In this document: positions 1 through 7,889 of the stretch, one piece after another
How positions within the stretch are numbered: the first letter of the stretch is position 1
Layout: each line of letters opens with the position of its first letter
Assembly (NCBI GenBank): GCA_900547455.1
Contig: URGV01000007.1
Span: forward strand, 9,560-73,559
DNA from: an uncultured Oscillospiraceae bacterium
GTDB lineage: Bacteria > Bacillota > Clostridia > Oscillospirales > Ruminococcaceae
Length of the DNA: 64,000 bases
Reading direction: 5' to 3'
Translations under genes and position numbers: made by a program
The notes under the pieces: model-generated
What the model saw: only the letters and a program-made list of their open reading frames with translations
Told to the model about the DNA's origin: nothing
Databases searched by the model: none

Positions 1-1
1 C

Positions 2-226
2 CTGCGGGCGATGCGCCTGCTGCCGCGCGGGGGATATCTCGCTACCTGCTCCTGCTCCCACTTTATGACCGAGAGCTTGTTCATCAAGATGCTGCACCAG
101 GCGGCGGCCGACGCCGGGGTTTCGCTGCGGCAGATTGAGGCGCGCCAGCAGTCGCCCGACCACCCGATTCTCTGGAACGTCGAGGAGACAAACTACCTGA
201 AATTTTATCTGTTCCAGGTGGTCTAG
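2..226 (+). CDS. C-terminal end of a class I rRNA methyltransferase (RlmI-like), cut by the window edge
   Basis: Only the last 74 codons are present; the frame is open to the left edge. The segment contains GGYLATCSCSHFM, the Cys-Ser-Cys-Ser motif of the SAM-dependent 23S rRNA cytosine-C5 methyltransferases of the RlmI/YccW group, and ends in the family-typical ETNYLKFYLFQ strand. Such enzymes methylate 23S rRNA and normally have an N-terminal PUA domain, which would lie outside the window. The gene converges with the antiporter gene and both share one terminator. The family is clear; the exact methylation site is not shown by this fragment. Confidence 0.8.
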   Translation: MRAMRLLPRGGYLATCSCSHFMTESLFIKMLHQAAADAGVSLRQIEARQQSPDHPILWNVEETNYLKFYLFQVV

Positions 227-251
227 GATTGACCAAATGAGCCAACAAAAA

Positions 252-286
252 CTGCCCCTCCGAGCGGATTTTCCTCGGAGGGGCAG
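252..286. terminator. Bidirectional intrinsic terminator between converging genes
   Basis: Perfect 13-bp arms (252-264 and 274-286) around a 9-base loop. On the minus strand the stem is followed by a run of five T, so it best serves the antiporter gene. Confidence 0.85.
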
Positions 287-290
287 CGTG

Positions 291-1583
291 TTATTTTACC
301 TTGTTTTTCTTCATCATGCGGTCGTTGGCGGAGATCAGGCTTTCAGCAATGTAGTCGAGCTGTTCTGCCTCCTCGTAGCGGTCGACCAGTGGGCTCTCCT
401 GCAGCTCCTCGTAAGCGCCGCTTTCGCGGTAGGCAAACTTGAGCAGGATTGGGGTGACGATGGTGGTGACCACCACCATGATGATGACAGGGGCGAAAAA
501 GATGTCCGGCATCAGGCCGAGGGCGGCGCCCTTGTCGGCGACGATCAGCGCGACCTCGCCGCGGCAGACCATGCCGATGCCCACCTGTTGACACTGCCGG
601 CCCTTGAGTCCGCACAGCTTGGCGCCCAGTCCACAGCCGATAATCTTGGTCAGCACCGCGATCAGTGCCAGCAGGATCGAAAAGACGATGATCCGGCTGT
701 TCATCTCCGGCAGCTCGACCTTTAAGCCGATGCTGGCAAAGAAGATGGGGGTCAGCAGCAGGTAGGAGAGTGGGGCGAATTTAACTTCGATGTATTTGGA
801 TTTGGCGGTGGTGGAGATGATCAGGCCGGCGGCAAACGAGCCGGTGATGTCCGCCACGCCGAAAAATTCCTCCGCGCAGTAGGCCATGAACAGGCAGAGC
901 ACAAAGGCGAAGATGGGGTAGCGCTGCAGGTCGGTGGAGTGGACGTTCTTGACATACCAGTCCATTCCCTTTTTGACCAGCACGCCGACCACGATAACAA
1001 AGATAAAGAAGCCGACGATCTTGAGCAGCACAACCGGCAGGCTGGTGTCGGAGGAGCCGCCCAGGCTGGTGACGATGGTCAGGGCGATCAGACCCAGGAT
1101 GTCGTCGATCAGGGCGGCAGCCAGGATGGTGTTGCCCACCACTGTGCTCAGCTTGCCCATCTCCTTGAGGGCTTCGACGGTGATGGAAACCGAGGTGGCG
1201 GTCAGGATGACGCCGATGAAGACGTTCTGCATCAGCACGTTCTGTGCGCCGGAATCGTTAAAGAAAAAGGCCAGGACCGAGCCGCCGATCCACGGCACGA
1301 TGACGCCGCACAGCGCCACACAGAAGCCGGCCTTGCCGGTCTGCTTTAAATCTTCCAGGCTGGTGCCAAGGCCGGCGGTGAACATCATGACGATGACGCC
1401 AAGCTCGGAAACCTGGGTCAAAAACTCGGTGCTGTGGATGATGTTTAAAAAGGCGGGGCCCATAATCAGGCCGGCAAGCAGCGCACCGACTACCTGCGGC
1501 ATCTGAAAGCGCTTGGTGACCATGCCCAGAAGCTTGGTCGAAATCAGGATCAGCGCGATGTCCACAAGATAATGATAGGACAT
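291..1583 (-). CDS. Monovalent cation:proton antiporter, CPA2 (KefB/NapA-like) family
   Basis: A 430-residue polytopic membrane protein of about 12 helices. It starts with a short helix and the family segment QVVGALLAGLIMGPAFLN, has paired acidic and polar residues in mid-helix typical of the Na+/H+ exchanger fold, and ends with a short charged cytoplasmic tail. There is no TrkA-N or TrkA-C regulatory domain, so it is closer to simple Na+/H+ antiporters than to full-length KefB/KefC. The start at 1583 has a strong AGGAGGAG site. Likely role is pH or Na+ homeostasis. It is a single-gene unit with its own promoter and terminator. The ion transported cannot be read from the sequence. Confidence 0.85.
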   Translation of the reverse strand: MSYHYLVDIALILISTKLLGMVTKRFQMPQVVGALLAGLIMGPAFLNIIHSTEFLTQVSELGVIVMMFTAGLGTSLEDLKQTGKAGFCVALCGVIVPWIGGSVLAFFFNDSGAQNVLMQNVFIGVILTATSVSITVEALKEMGKLSTVVGNTILAAALIDDILGLIALTIVTSLGGSSDTSLPVVLLKIVGFFIFVIVVGVLVKKGMDWYVKNVHSTDLQRYPIFAFVLCLFMAYCAEEFFGVADITGSFAAGLIISTTAKSKYIEVKFAPLSYLLLTPIFFASIGLKVELPEMNSRIIVFSILLALIAVLTKIIGCGLGAKLCGLKGRQCQQVGIGMVCRGEVALIVADKGAALGLMPDIFFAPVIIMVVVTTIVTPILLKFAYRESGAYEELQESPLVDRYEEAEQLDYIAESLISANDRMMKKNKVK

Positions 1584-1623
1584 GAAAAATCTCCTCCTCT
1601 ATTCTTTCGTTTATCGTTTCCCC

Positions 1624-1651
1624 ATTATACCGCAGGCGAAAAAACATGCAA
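1624..1651 (-). promoter_or_regulatory. Sigma-A-type promoter of the antiporter gene
   Basis: Minus strand -35 TTGCAT (1646-1651) and -10 TATAAT (1624-1629), 16-base spacing, about 40 bases before the start codon. Confidence 0.6.
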
Positions 1652-1928
1652 GCCAAAAATGAACAAAAAGTAAAGCAGCTTTGAAAAAACGTGAAATCCC
1701 ATAAAAAGAAAATTATTGACCGCAAAATTCATGGCAATTTTGATTGTCCGTTTTGATAAAAAAATAACGTCTGTACCCCCTCGATCTTGGTTCTTTTGGA
1801 AGAATCACAGATCAATTGTTGTGCATGATAATAAAATATCAATAAAAAAACAAACGGATTGTACAAAGAACAGGAGGCTCGCTGAAAGAAAAGGATTATT
1901 TATTATGAAGGGTTTATCAGAACAGCGA
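1652..1928. other. AT-rich intergenic stretch, nothing assigned
   Basis: This stretch is clearly richer in A and T than the flanking genes. A short open frame crosses it, but it has no convincing ribosome binding site and runs into the next terminator. I see no RNA fold or gene here. Confidence 0.5.
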
Positions 1929-1964
1929 AAAGCGCCCGACCACCAAACGGCGGTCGGGCGCTTT
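1929..1964 (-). terminator. Intrinsic terminator of the YtrA-ABC operon
   Basis: Arms 1929-1941 and 1952-1964 (AAAGCGCCCGACC and its complement), directly downstream of the permease stop on the minus strand, with a short T-rich tail. Confidence 0.8.
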
Positions 1965-1978
1965 CCTTATGGATGAAT

Positions 1979-2806
1979 CTATTCGAGGTTTAACTTGTTT
2001 TTGAGAATGTATCGGGTGGGGAAGTAGAGCGCGGCGTTGAGCAGCGCCAGCACCACAATGACGGCAGCGAAGGCCAGCATCATGGCGGCAAAGGTGTGCG
2101 GCCCGGTCATCAGGCTTTGGATGATTTTCAGCCTTTCACCGACAAACCCTACCGCCGAAAACAGCGCAGCGGTCAGAATGTTCAGCGGGATGCTGATCAG
2201 CAGATAGGCGATGAACGAGCCGGCGATGCGGTTTTTGCTGAATGGGTAGAGCTGTGAGCAGGCCATTGCCAGGTAGATGTGCAGCAACTCATTAAAGAGG
2301 AAGAACAGCAGCATGACAAACATCAGAACCAGTGCGGCAACGATCTGCGCCAGGTCCCCATAATAGGAAGGGGTGATGAGCAGCTGACCAATGGCGCCGA
2401 ACAGCTCGCCGAAGGCGGAGAAGAATTCACCGATGGTGGCAAAGCCGCCAAAGCCGAGAATCATGATGGACAACACACCGACCACACAGCTTAAAACAAG
2501 CCAGATGGTTGTGCTGATCAACTTGGAGCAGATGATGGTGTCCACGCTGACCGGCAGGGTGTTGGTTAAATAGCCCTCGGGACCGAGGACGGTGTTGTAA
2601 AACTGGGTGATGGTCAGCACCACTGCCACCACCGCCAGCGCCATGAACAGGCAGACGTAGATGAGCGTGCCGCTCACCATGCCGGGCGTCCATTCGGCGC
2701 GGATAAAGATGATGTTGAGCACCGACATCAGCAGGATGACAGCGTAGAAGGGGATGAAGGTTTTGGCCATCGCCTTCAGGTCATATTTAAGCATCTTTCT
2801 TAGCAT
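1979..2806 (-). CDS. ABC-2 type transporter permease subunit of the GntR-linked cassette
   Basis: A 275-residue membrane protein with about six hydrophobic segments and a short basic N-terminus, built like the permeases of YtrA-controlled ABC cassettes. It overlaps the upstream ATPase gene by 7 bases, so the two are translationally coupled and should form one transporter. The substrate is unknown; cassettes of this layout in Firmicutes often respond to cell-envelope stress or antimicrobial peptides, which here is inference only. A terminator follows immediately. Confidence 0.8.
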   Translation of the reverse strand: MLRKMLKYDLKAMAKTFIPFYAVILLMSVLNIIFIRAEWTPGMVSGTLIYVCLFMALAVVAVVLTITQFYNTVLGPEGYLTNTLPVSVDTIICSKLISTTIWLVLSCVVGVLSIMILGFGGFATIGEFFSAFGELFGAIGQLLITPSYYGDLAQIVAALVLMFVMLLFFLFNELLHIYLAMACSQLYPFSKNRIAGSFIAYLLISIPLNILTAALFSAVGFVGERLKIIQSLMTGPHTFAAMMLAFAAVIVVLALLNAALYFPTRYILKNKLNLE

Positions 2807-3543
2807 TTGAATACCTCCCGGAACAGTCCGTCGATCGACTTGCCGTATTTTTCCCGAATCTCATCGACCTCTCCGTCGATGACAATCTTGCCCTGGTTGA
2901 GGAAGAGCGCGCGGTCAAACACCGCTTCCACATCCTGAATCAGGTGGGTGGAGATGAGAATGGAGGAATCCTCCTCGAAATTTTTGAGGATGGTGTTGAG
3001 GATATAGTCCCTGGCCGCCGGGTCAACGCCGCCGATCGGCTCATCCAGCAGGTAGAGGCGGGCGCGGCGGGACATCACCAGCACCAGCTGCACCTTTTCC
3101 TTGGTGCCTTTGCTCATCGTTTTCAGCCGGTCATTCAGGGCGATGTTCAGGTCCGCCAGCATCTGCTTGGCGCGCTCGAGATCGAAGTCGCTGTAAAAGT
3201 CGTGGAAGAAGCTGAGCAGATCGCTGATGCGCATCCAGTCGTTGAGGTAGCTGCGCTCGGGCAGATAGGAGATCAGCGACTTGGTTTTCTGGCCAGGCGC
3301 CGTGCCATCGATCAGGATTTCCCCTTTGCTGAGCGGAATCAACCCGGCAATCAGCTTCATGATGGTGGATTTTCCGCAGCCGTTAGGTCCCAGCAAGCCG
3401 ACAATTTTGCCGCGTGGAATGCAAAAGCTGACACCCTCCAGTACGGAATGAGAGCCGTAGCTCTTGTGAAGGTTGGTGATCTGCAGGACCGGAAGCTCCG
3501 AAATCGAGCCGCCCTGGATCGCTTGATTTACTGTATTGCTCAT
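2800..3543 (-). CDS. ABC transporter ATP-binding protein (YtrB-like)
   Basis: A 247-residue nucleotide-binding subunit. Walker A is GPNGCGKST, the signature loop is the divergent MSKGTKEK, and Walker B is LYLLDEP followed by the D-loop. I place the start at 3543, not at the upstream in-frame ATG at 3603, because a GAAAGGA site sits just before the codon for MSNTVNQ and the upstream extension looks non-coding. It lies between the GntR regulator and the permease and powers the transporter. The weak LSGGQ-type signature is usual for this subfamily. Confidence 0.9.
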   Translation of the reverse strand: MSNTVNQAIQGGSISELPVLQITNLHKSYGSHSVLEGVSFCIPRGKIVGLLGPNGCGKSTIMKLIAGLIPLSKGEILIDGTAPGQKTKSLISYLPERSYLNDWMRISDLLSFFHDFYSDFDLERAKQMLADLNIALNDRLKTMSKGTKEKVQLVLVMSRRARLYLLDEPIGGVDPAARDYILNTILKNFEEDSSILISTHLIQDVEAVFDRALFLNQGKIVIDGEVDEIREKYGKSIDGLFREVFKC

Positions 3544-3621
3544 ATTGCTTTCCTTTCTCAAAAGACGATTGAATTGGATGATGGTTCTGGGCCGTGTTCC
3601 CAAAACACATCCGATGACAAT

Positions 3622-4038
3622 TTAGAATTTCCCGGGAAATTCTCCCGCTTTTTGTTCAGAAAGCGGGGCACTCTGTTGGGAGGAAAGAAACCGTTCCAGC
3701 AGCTGGGGGATGTCTTCCCGATGATAGCCGAGCGAGGAGATGGTGTCCACCATCCGCGCAATTTCGTCGTAAGCTAAGGTTGTTCTGACTTCCATAATTT
3801 TCTCCTTATCGTCGGTGACAAAGCGGCCCGAGGTGCGCTGGCTTTTCAGCAGGCCATCGCGCTCCAGCTCTGCAAGCGCTTTCTGCATGGTGTTGGGGTT
3901 GACCCCTGCGCTCAGGGCCAGTTCCCGCACAGCGGGCAGCTTTTCGCCAGGCTGATATTTGCCGCGGGCCAGGTCGGATTTTAAGATGCGGATGATTTGC
4001 AGGTAGATCGGCAGTTTGTCGTCAAAGCTCCAGGTCAT
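3622..4038 (-). CDS. GntR family regulator, YtrA subfamily
   Basis: A 138-residue repressor with an N-terminal winged helix (LPIYLQIIRILKSDLARG, then VRELALSAGVNPNTMQKAL as the recognition region) and only a short helical C-terminal part, which defines the YtrA subfamily. The start at 4038 is chosen for the AGGAGG site seven bases upstream; an in-frame ATG 18 bases earlier lacks one. It heads the regulator-ATPase-permease operon and very probably represses it through the palindrome overlapping the promoter. The inducer is unknown. Confidence 0.9.
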   Translation of the reverse strand: MTWSFDDKLPIYLQIIRILKSDLARGKYQPGEKLPAVRELALSAGVNPNTMQKALAELERDGLLKSQRTSGRFVTDDKEKIMEVRTTLAYDEIARMVDTISSLGYHREDIPQLLERFLSSQQSAPLSEQKAGEFPGKF

Positions 4039-4054
4039 CCTTCCGCCTCCTTTC

Positions 4055-4108
4055 ATTATTGTATTAAGTGCTTAATACAATAATACCAGCTCTGCGCCAG
4101 TTTGTCAA
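4055..4108 (-). promoter_or_regulatory. Promoter overlapped by a perfect palindromic operator (YtrA-type)
   Basis: Minus-strand promoter: -35 TTGACA (4103-4108), 17-base spacer, -10 TATTAT (4080-4085). A perfect inverted repeat with 14-bp arms (4055-4068 and 4071-4084, core TTAAG-TG-CTTAA) covers the -10 and the start of the transcript. Binding here would block transcription, so autorepression by the GntR protein is the natural reading. Confidence 0.85.
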
Positions 4109-4166
4109 GGGCAAAATGTAAAAAAATTGGGAGAAAGGATATCTTTTTCACAATTTTGAATTGCAA

Positions 4167-4194
4167 TTGAAAAGATGTTATGTTATGGTAAAAT
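4167..4194 (+). promoter_or_regulatory. Promoter of the first GntR/FCD gene
   Basis: -35 TTGAAA (4167-4172), 16-base spacer, -10 TAAAAT (4189-4194), about 75 bases before the start codon. Confidence 0.5.
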
Positions 4195-4270
4195 AGTGAA
4201 CTTTATATTTACAGCTATCAGGTATGAGAGGGCTGATCGATATGGCATTGCAGAACAGGAGGAAGGCAGG

Positions 4271-4963
4271 ATGGCGAAAATTATGCGCCAAACCTTGCGG
4301 GAGCAGGTAACACAGGCGATCCGGATGAAGCTGCTGACCGGGCAGCTGAAGCCCGGCACCAGAATTGTGGAACAGGAGATGGCAGAGGAACTTGGCGTCA
4401 GCCGCGGCCCGGTTCGGGAAGCGCTGCGGCAGATTGAGCAGGAAGGGCTGGTGGAATACGCCTCCCATGTGGGCTGCTTTGTCAAGGATTTTAACGCGCA
4501 GGATGTATATGAAGTTTATCTGCTGCGCGCAAACCTGGAAATTTTGTCGGTCAAGATGTGCGACGGAAAATTTTCCCCGCAGACCATCGAGCACATGGAG
4601 CAGATTGTGCAGCGGATGGCGAGCATCGAGCAGGTCGAACAGTTCGATGAAATCATCGACAACGACAACGAATTTCACGAGTGCATCATTCGGGAGTGCG
4701 GGCTCAACCGCTTGTATCTGTTGTGGAACAGCATGGATGGGGGGAATACGATCGTTTTCTACCGCGGTGCGGGCAAGAGCGAATATGTCGTGCGCAATCA
4801 GGCCAACATCCACCGCAAGGTGCTGGACGCGGTCCGCACAGGGGATGTCAAGCTGATCTGCCAGACGCTGCTGGATCATTATATGGAAACCACGGTCAGC
4901 TACTTGTGGGAACATGGGATCTCGGCGGAAGAATTTCCCTATAAAATCAACTTCACATTATAG
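4271..4963 (+). CDS. GntR family regulator, FadR/FCD subfamily (first of two paralogues)
   Basis: A 230-residue protein with an N-terminal GntR winged helix (motif GVSRGPVREALRQIEQEGL) and an all-helical FCD ligand domain. The FCD metal-site pattern is present as D...H in the NDNEFHECII helix, with further histidines later. The start at 4271 follows AGGAGG by eight bases; the open frame extends upstream without support. Members usually sense small carboxylates or amino-acid catabolites. A closely similar paralogue lies directly downstream and a peptide transporter follows, so control of peptide or amino-acid use is plausible but not shown. Confidence 0.85.
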   Translation: MAKIMRQTLREQVTQAIRMKLLTGQLKPGTRIVEQEMAEELGVSRGPVREALRQIEQEGLVEYASHVGCFVKDFNAQDVYEVYLLRANLEILSVKMCDGKFSPQTIEHMEQIVQRMASIEQVEQFDEIIDNDNEFHECIIRECGLNRLYLLWNSMDGGNTIVFYRGAGKSEYVVRNQANIHRKVLDAVRTGDVKLICQTLLDHYMETTVSYLWEHGISAEEFPYKINFTL

Positions 4964-4971
4964 TGTAAAAG

Positions 4972-4999
4972 AAGGACGGTCGAGGGATCGTCCTTTTTG
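4972..4999 (+). terminator. Intrinsic terminator after the first FCD regulator
   Basis: Stem AAGGACG (4972-4978) with CGTCCTT (4989-4995), followed by a T run. Confidence 0.7.
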
Positions 5000-5153
5000 A
5001 TGTTGTTGCCGGGGAAGCAACAAGGCTGGGAAATTTGTCCTTTTTGACAACGGGACTTGTTGCTTTTCGAAGATTTCCCGAACTTTTATGGACATTTTGT
5101 ATATAGATTAAGAGGAAAAAATGAATGAAATGAACAAAGTGTTTCGCCTTTTG

Positions 5154-5209
5154 TTGCAATTGATAAAGAACTGTGATACAATACAAAGCGTGGAGATTGT
5201 AGACAATCT
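5154..5209 (+). promoter_or_regulatory. Promoter and candidate FCD-type operator of the second regulator
   Basis: -35 TTGCAA (5154-5159), 17-base spacer, -10 TACAAT (5177-5182). Just downstream lies AGATTGT-AG-ACAATCT (5194-5209), a perfect 7-bp inverted repeat resembling the TTGTATACAA-like boxes bound by many FadR/VanR-type proteins. Its place near the transcript start suggests repression, probably by one or both adjacent regulators. Confidence 0.7.
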
Positions 5210-5256
5210 TCAGCATACTGTCAATTTTATAATCTGCTGCAGCACGGGGGGAACAG

Positions 5257-5940
5257 ATGGCACAATTAAACTATAAAACCCTGAGGCAGGAAGTGGCGGA
5301 CGAGATCAGGCGGAAGATTCTCAAGGGAGAATTCAAAGCCGGTGAACGAATTAAGGAACACGAGATGGCACAGCTGCTGGGTGTCAGCCGCGGTCCGGTT
5401 CGGGAGGCGCTGCGCCAGCTGGAACAGGAAGGTCTGGTCCGGTACGAGCGAAACGTTGGATGCTCGGTGGCGCCGATAAACGAAAAGGACATCTATGAGA
5501 TCGGCCTTTTGCGTGCGGCGCTGGAGATTCTGGCAGTCAAGCTGTGCAAGGGGAAAATGGAACCGCAGGCCCTGCAGAGGATGCGGGACAGCGTCGAGCA
5601 GATGCGTCAGGCGGGAAGCGATCTTTATCATCAGGCGCAGCTGGACAACAGCTTTCACTCCTGCATCGTTGAGCAGGCGGGATTTCATAAACTGGAGCGG
5701 ATCTGGAAAAGCATGGACACCAGCAACGTGGCAGTCTTTGCCGCGGTGGAAAAACAGGACATCCTGCGATGCGCGCAGCGTCACCGGGAACTGCTTGCGG
5801 CCTATGAGACGCAGGACGAAGAAAAAATTATCCGGGCACTGCAGAAACACTATGATGTGGGCGCAAATGAGGATGACCGAAAGCAGGACGAGCGGCCCTT
5901 TAACGAGATCCTTCGTTTTTTTGAAGGGACCCCAGCATAA
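5257..5940 (+). CDS. GntR family regulator, FadR/FCD subfamily (second paralogue)
   Basis: A 227-residue protein with the same two domains as the gene before it. The recognition region LLGVSRGPVREALRQLEQEG is nearly identical, and the FCD part keeps the histidine helix (QLDNSFHSCIV). The shared DNA-reading helix suggests both proteins recognise related sites, while the ligand domains differ more, as expected after tandem duplication and functional split. The ATG at 5257 follows a GGGGGG-type site. It sits between its own palindromic box and the peptide transporter operon, making it the best candidate regulator of that operon. Confidence 0.85.
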   Translation: MAQLNYKTLRQEVADEIRRKILKGEFKAGERIKEHEMAQLLGVSRGPVREALRQLEQEGLVRYERNVGCSVAPINEKDIYEIGLLRAALEILAVKLCKGKMEPQALQRMRDSVEQMRQAGSDLYHQAQLDNSFHSCIVEQAGFHKLERIWKSMDTSNVAVFAAVEKQDILRCAQRHRELLAAYETQDEEKIIRALQKHYDVGANEDDRKQDERPFNEILRFFEGTPA

Positions 5941-5942
5941 AA

Positions 5943-5993
5943 CAATCAGGGCATGCCCTGATTGCCATTTTTATGATGATGAATAAAAATGGC
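5943..5993. repeat. Two abutting inverted repeats ahead of the peptide transporter
   Basis: First, a perfect 22-bp palindrome (5943-5964) centred on GGGCATGCCC. Second, GCCATTTTTAT (5964-5974) and ATAAAAATGGC (5983-5993), perfect 11-bp arms with an 8-base loop. The first could terminate the regulator transcript, since T-rich sequence follows. The second could be an operator or a start-proximal hairpin for the transporter. Confidence 0.6.
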
Positions 5994-6076
5994 AGCAAAG
6001 AAAGTTAATTGCATGGCTTCAGAGATGAGGCTGTGTAAAATAAGAGAGTTTGATAAGCCCGAAAGGAGAAATTATC

Positions 6077-7774
6077 ATGAAAATCAAAAGAATCCTGTCG
6101 GTTCTGCTGGCAGGCGCGATGATGCTTTCTCTGGCAGCTTGCGGCGGCGAGGAAACTTCCTCCAGCAGCGGCGAGGATGCCACAGCAGAGCAGAAGACCA
6201 TCGACGGCAACGTGCTGGACGAGGAACAGTACTTTAACGGTTACCTGTCTGCTGAGCCAACCACTCTGGACAGCGTAGTCGGCAACGACACCTACAGCTC
6301 CTCCATCCTGACCAACGTTATGGAGCCTCTGACCAGACTGGCAGAGAAAGATGGCCAGAACGTCCGTGAAGGCGCCGGCGCTGAGTCCTGGGAATCCAAC
6401 GAGGCCGGCGATGTCTGGACCTTCCATCTGCGTGACAACACCTGGAGCGACGGCCAGCCTGTAACCGCTGAGGATTACGCTTACGCTGTCAGAAGAATTA
6501 TGACCCCAGAAGTTGGTTCTCCAAACTCCTACCTGCTGACCTGCCTGAAGAACGGCGAGGCAGTTCTGGCCGGCGAGATGGATCCTTCCGAACTGGGCGT
6601 TGAGGCTACCGACGAGAAGACCCTGGTCTTTACCCTGGAGCAGCCGACCCCATACTTCCTGTCCCTGACCGACACCCGCGTCATGATGCCACAGCGTCAG
6701 GACATCGTTGAGCAGTACGGCGACACCTTCGGCGCCGACGCTGCAAACCTGGTTTACAACGGTCCATTCAAACTCGATACCTGGACCCACAACTCCCAGC
6801 TGGTTATGACCAAGAACGAAAGCTACTGGGATGCGGAAAATGTAAACCTCGACACCATCACCTACAACATCATGAATGATGAGAATGCGATCTTCAACTC
6901 CTTCAGCAACGCCTCCATTGACTCTTGCGGCTGCGGTACTAAGGAGTGGATGGACAGATTCAACCAGATGGAGAATGTTGAGTATCTGCATTACACCTCT
7001 CCATCGGTTCGCTTCAATTTCTACAACACCAAGGACGAACTGTTCCAGAACAAGAATATCCGCAACGCCTTCACCCTGGCGCTTGACCGTGAGGACGTTG
7101 TAGAGGTTATCTATGACGGCACCATGAGCCCGGCTTACTCCTGGGTACCGGACGGCGTTTCCACCGGCGAACTGGGCAACTTCAGAGACCAGATGGAAGC
7201 TCCTCTGGAGACCATGTATGCAGAAGGTCTGGATCCAAAAGAACTGCTGCTCACCGGTATGGAAGAGCTTGGCCTTGGCAGCGATCCTTCCACCCTGGAA
7301 GTAACCCTGAGCTTCGGCGGCACCGATCAGTGGATGAGAAACTACGGCGAGTACTATCAGCAGACCTTTAAGGATGTTCTGGGCGTCAACGTTGTCCTCG
7401 ACTTCAACGAGTGGGGCACCTTCAACCAGAAGGTTATGGACGGCGACTACCAGATGGGCTACATGGCTTGGTCCATCGACTATAATGACCCATACGCAAT
7501 GCTGAACGTTATGCGTTCCGACTCCGGCAACATCAACACCGGCTGGGTAAGCGAGGAATATGACTCCCTGCTCGACCAGGCTGCTGTAGAGATGGACGAG
7601 GCAAAACGTGTTGAGCTGTACAAGCAGGCTGAGACCCTCCTGTTTGAGGAAGGCCCTCTCTGCCCGGTTGTTAACGAAGCTGCCAACACCTTCCGTTACA
7701 CCTATATCAAGAACGCAAACACCATGCCGTTCACTTCCACCGGTCTGAAATACGCTTATGTAAGCGGCCGGTAA
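6077..7774 (+). CDS. Peptide ABC transporter substrate-binding lipoprotein (OppA/DppA family)
   Basis: A 565-residue extracytoplasmic lipoprotein. The signal peptide ends in the lipobox LAAC with Cys22, followed by a serine-rich linker and the SBP_bac_5 fold (family motif YNGPFKLDTW, later FYNTKDELFQNKNIRNAFTLA). The start at 6077 has AAAGGAG eight bases upstream. It captures oligopeptides for the two permeases and two ATPases that follow. Codon use is more uniform and biased than in its neighbours, as in highly expressed genes. The hairpin after it would favour a surplus of this subunit. Whether di- or oligopeptides are preferred cannot be told. Confidence 0.92.
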   Translation: MKIKRILSVLLAGAMMLSLAACGGEETSSSSGEDATAEQKTIDGNVLDEEQYFNGYLSAEPTTLDSVVGNDTYSSSILTNVMEPLTRLAEKDGQNVREGAGAESWESNEAGDVWTFHLRDNTWSDGQPVTAEDYAYAVRRIMTPEVGSPNSYLLTCLKNGEAVLAGEMDPSELGVEATDEKTLVFTLEQPTPYFLSLTDTRVMMPQRQDIVEQYGDTFGADAANLVYNGPFKLDTWTHNSQLVMTKNESYWDAENVNLDTITYNIMNDENAIFNSFSNASIDSCGCGTKEWMDRFNQMENVEYLHYTSPSVRFNFYNTKDELFQNKNIRNAFTLALDREDVVEVIYDGTMSPAYSWVPDGVSTGELGNFRDQMEAPLETMYAEGLDPKELLLTGMEELGLGSDPSTLEVTLSFGGTDQWMRNYGEYYQQTFKDVLGVNVVLDFNEWGTFNQKVMDGDYQMGYMAWSIDYNDPYAMLNVMRSDSGNINTGWVSEEYDSLLDQAAVEMDEAKRVELYKQAETLLFEEGPLCPVVNEAANTFRYTYIKNANTMPFTSTGLKYAYVSGR

Positions 7775-7820
7775 ACCAAAAAGAGCACAAATCAATCTTC
7801 TCACTTTTATGTAGAAGGCG

Positions 7821-7849
7821 GAAACAGGCAGCCTTTGGCTGCCTGTTTC
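7821..7849 (+). terminator. Intra-operon hairpin after the binding-protein gene
   Basis: Perfect 13-bp arms (7821-7833 and 7837-7849) with a 3-base loop, followed by a weak T-rich tract. Such hairpins behind binding-protein genes commonly cause partial termination or protect the upstream mRNA. Confidence 0.75.
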
Positions 7850-7889
7850 CTTTCGATATTGAGAACGAAGGGAAAAAAGGGGGAAAAGC

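Noticed and set aside
1716..1976. Small gene upstream of the YtrA cassette terminator
   Set aside because: The frame lies in AT-rich spacer, has no ribosome site, and runs through the terminator stem.
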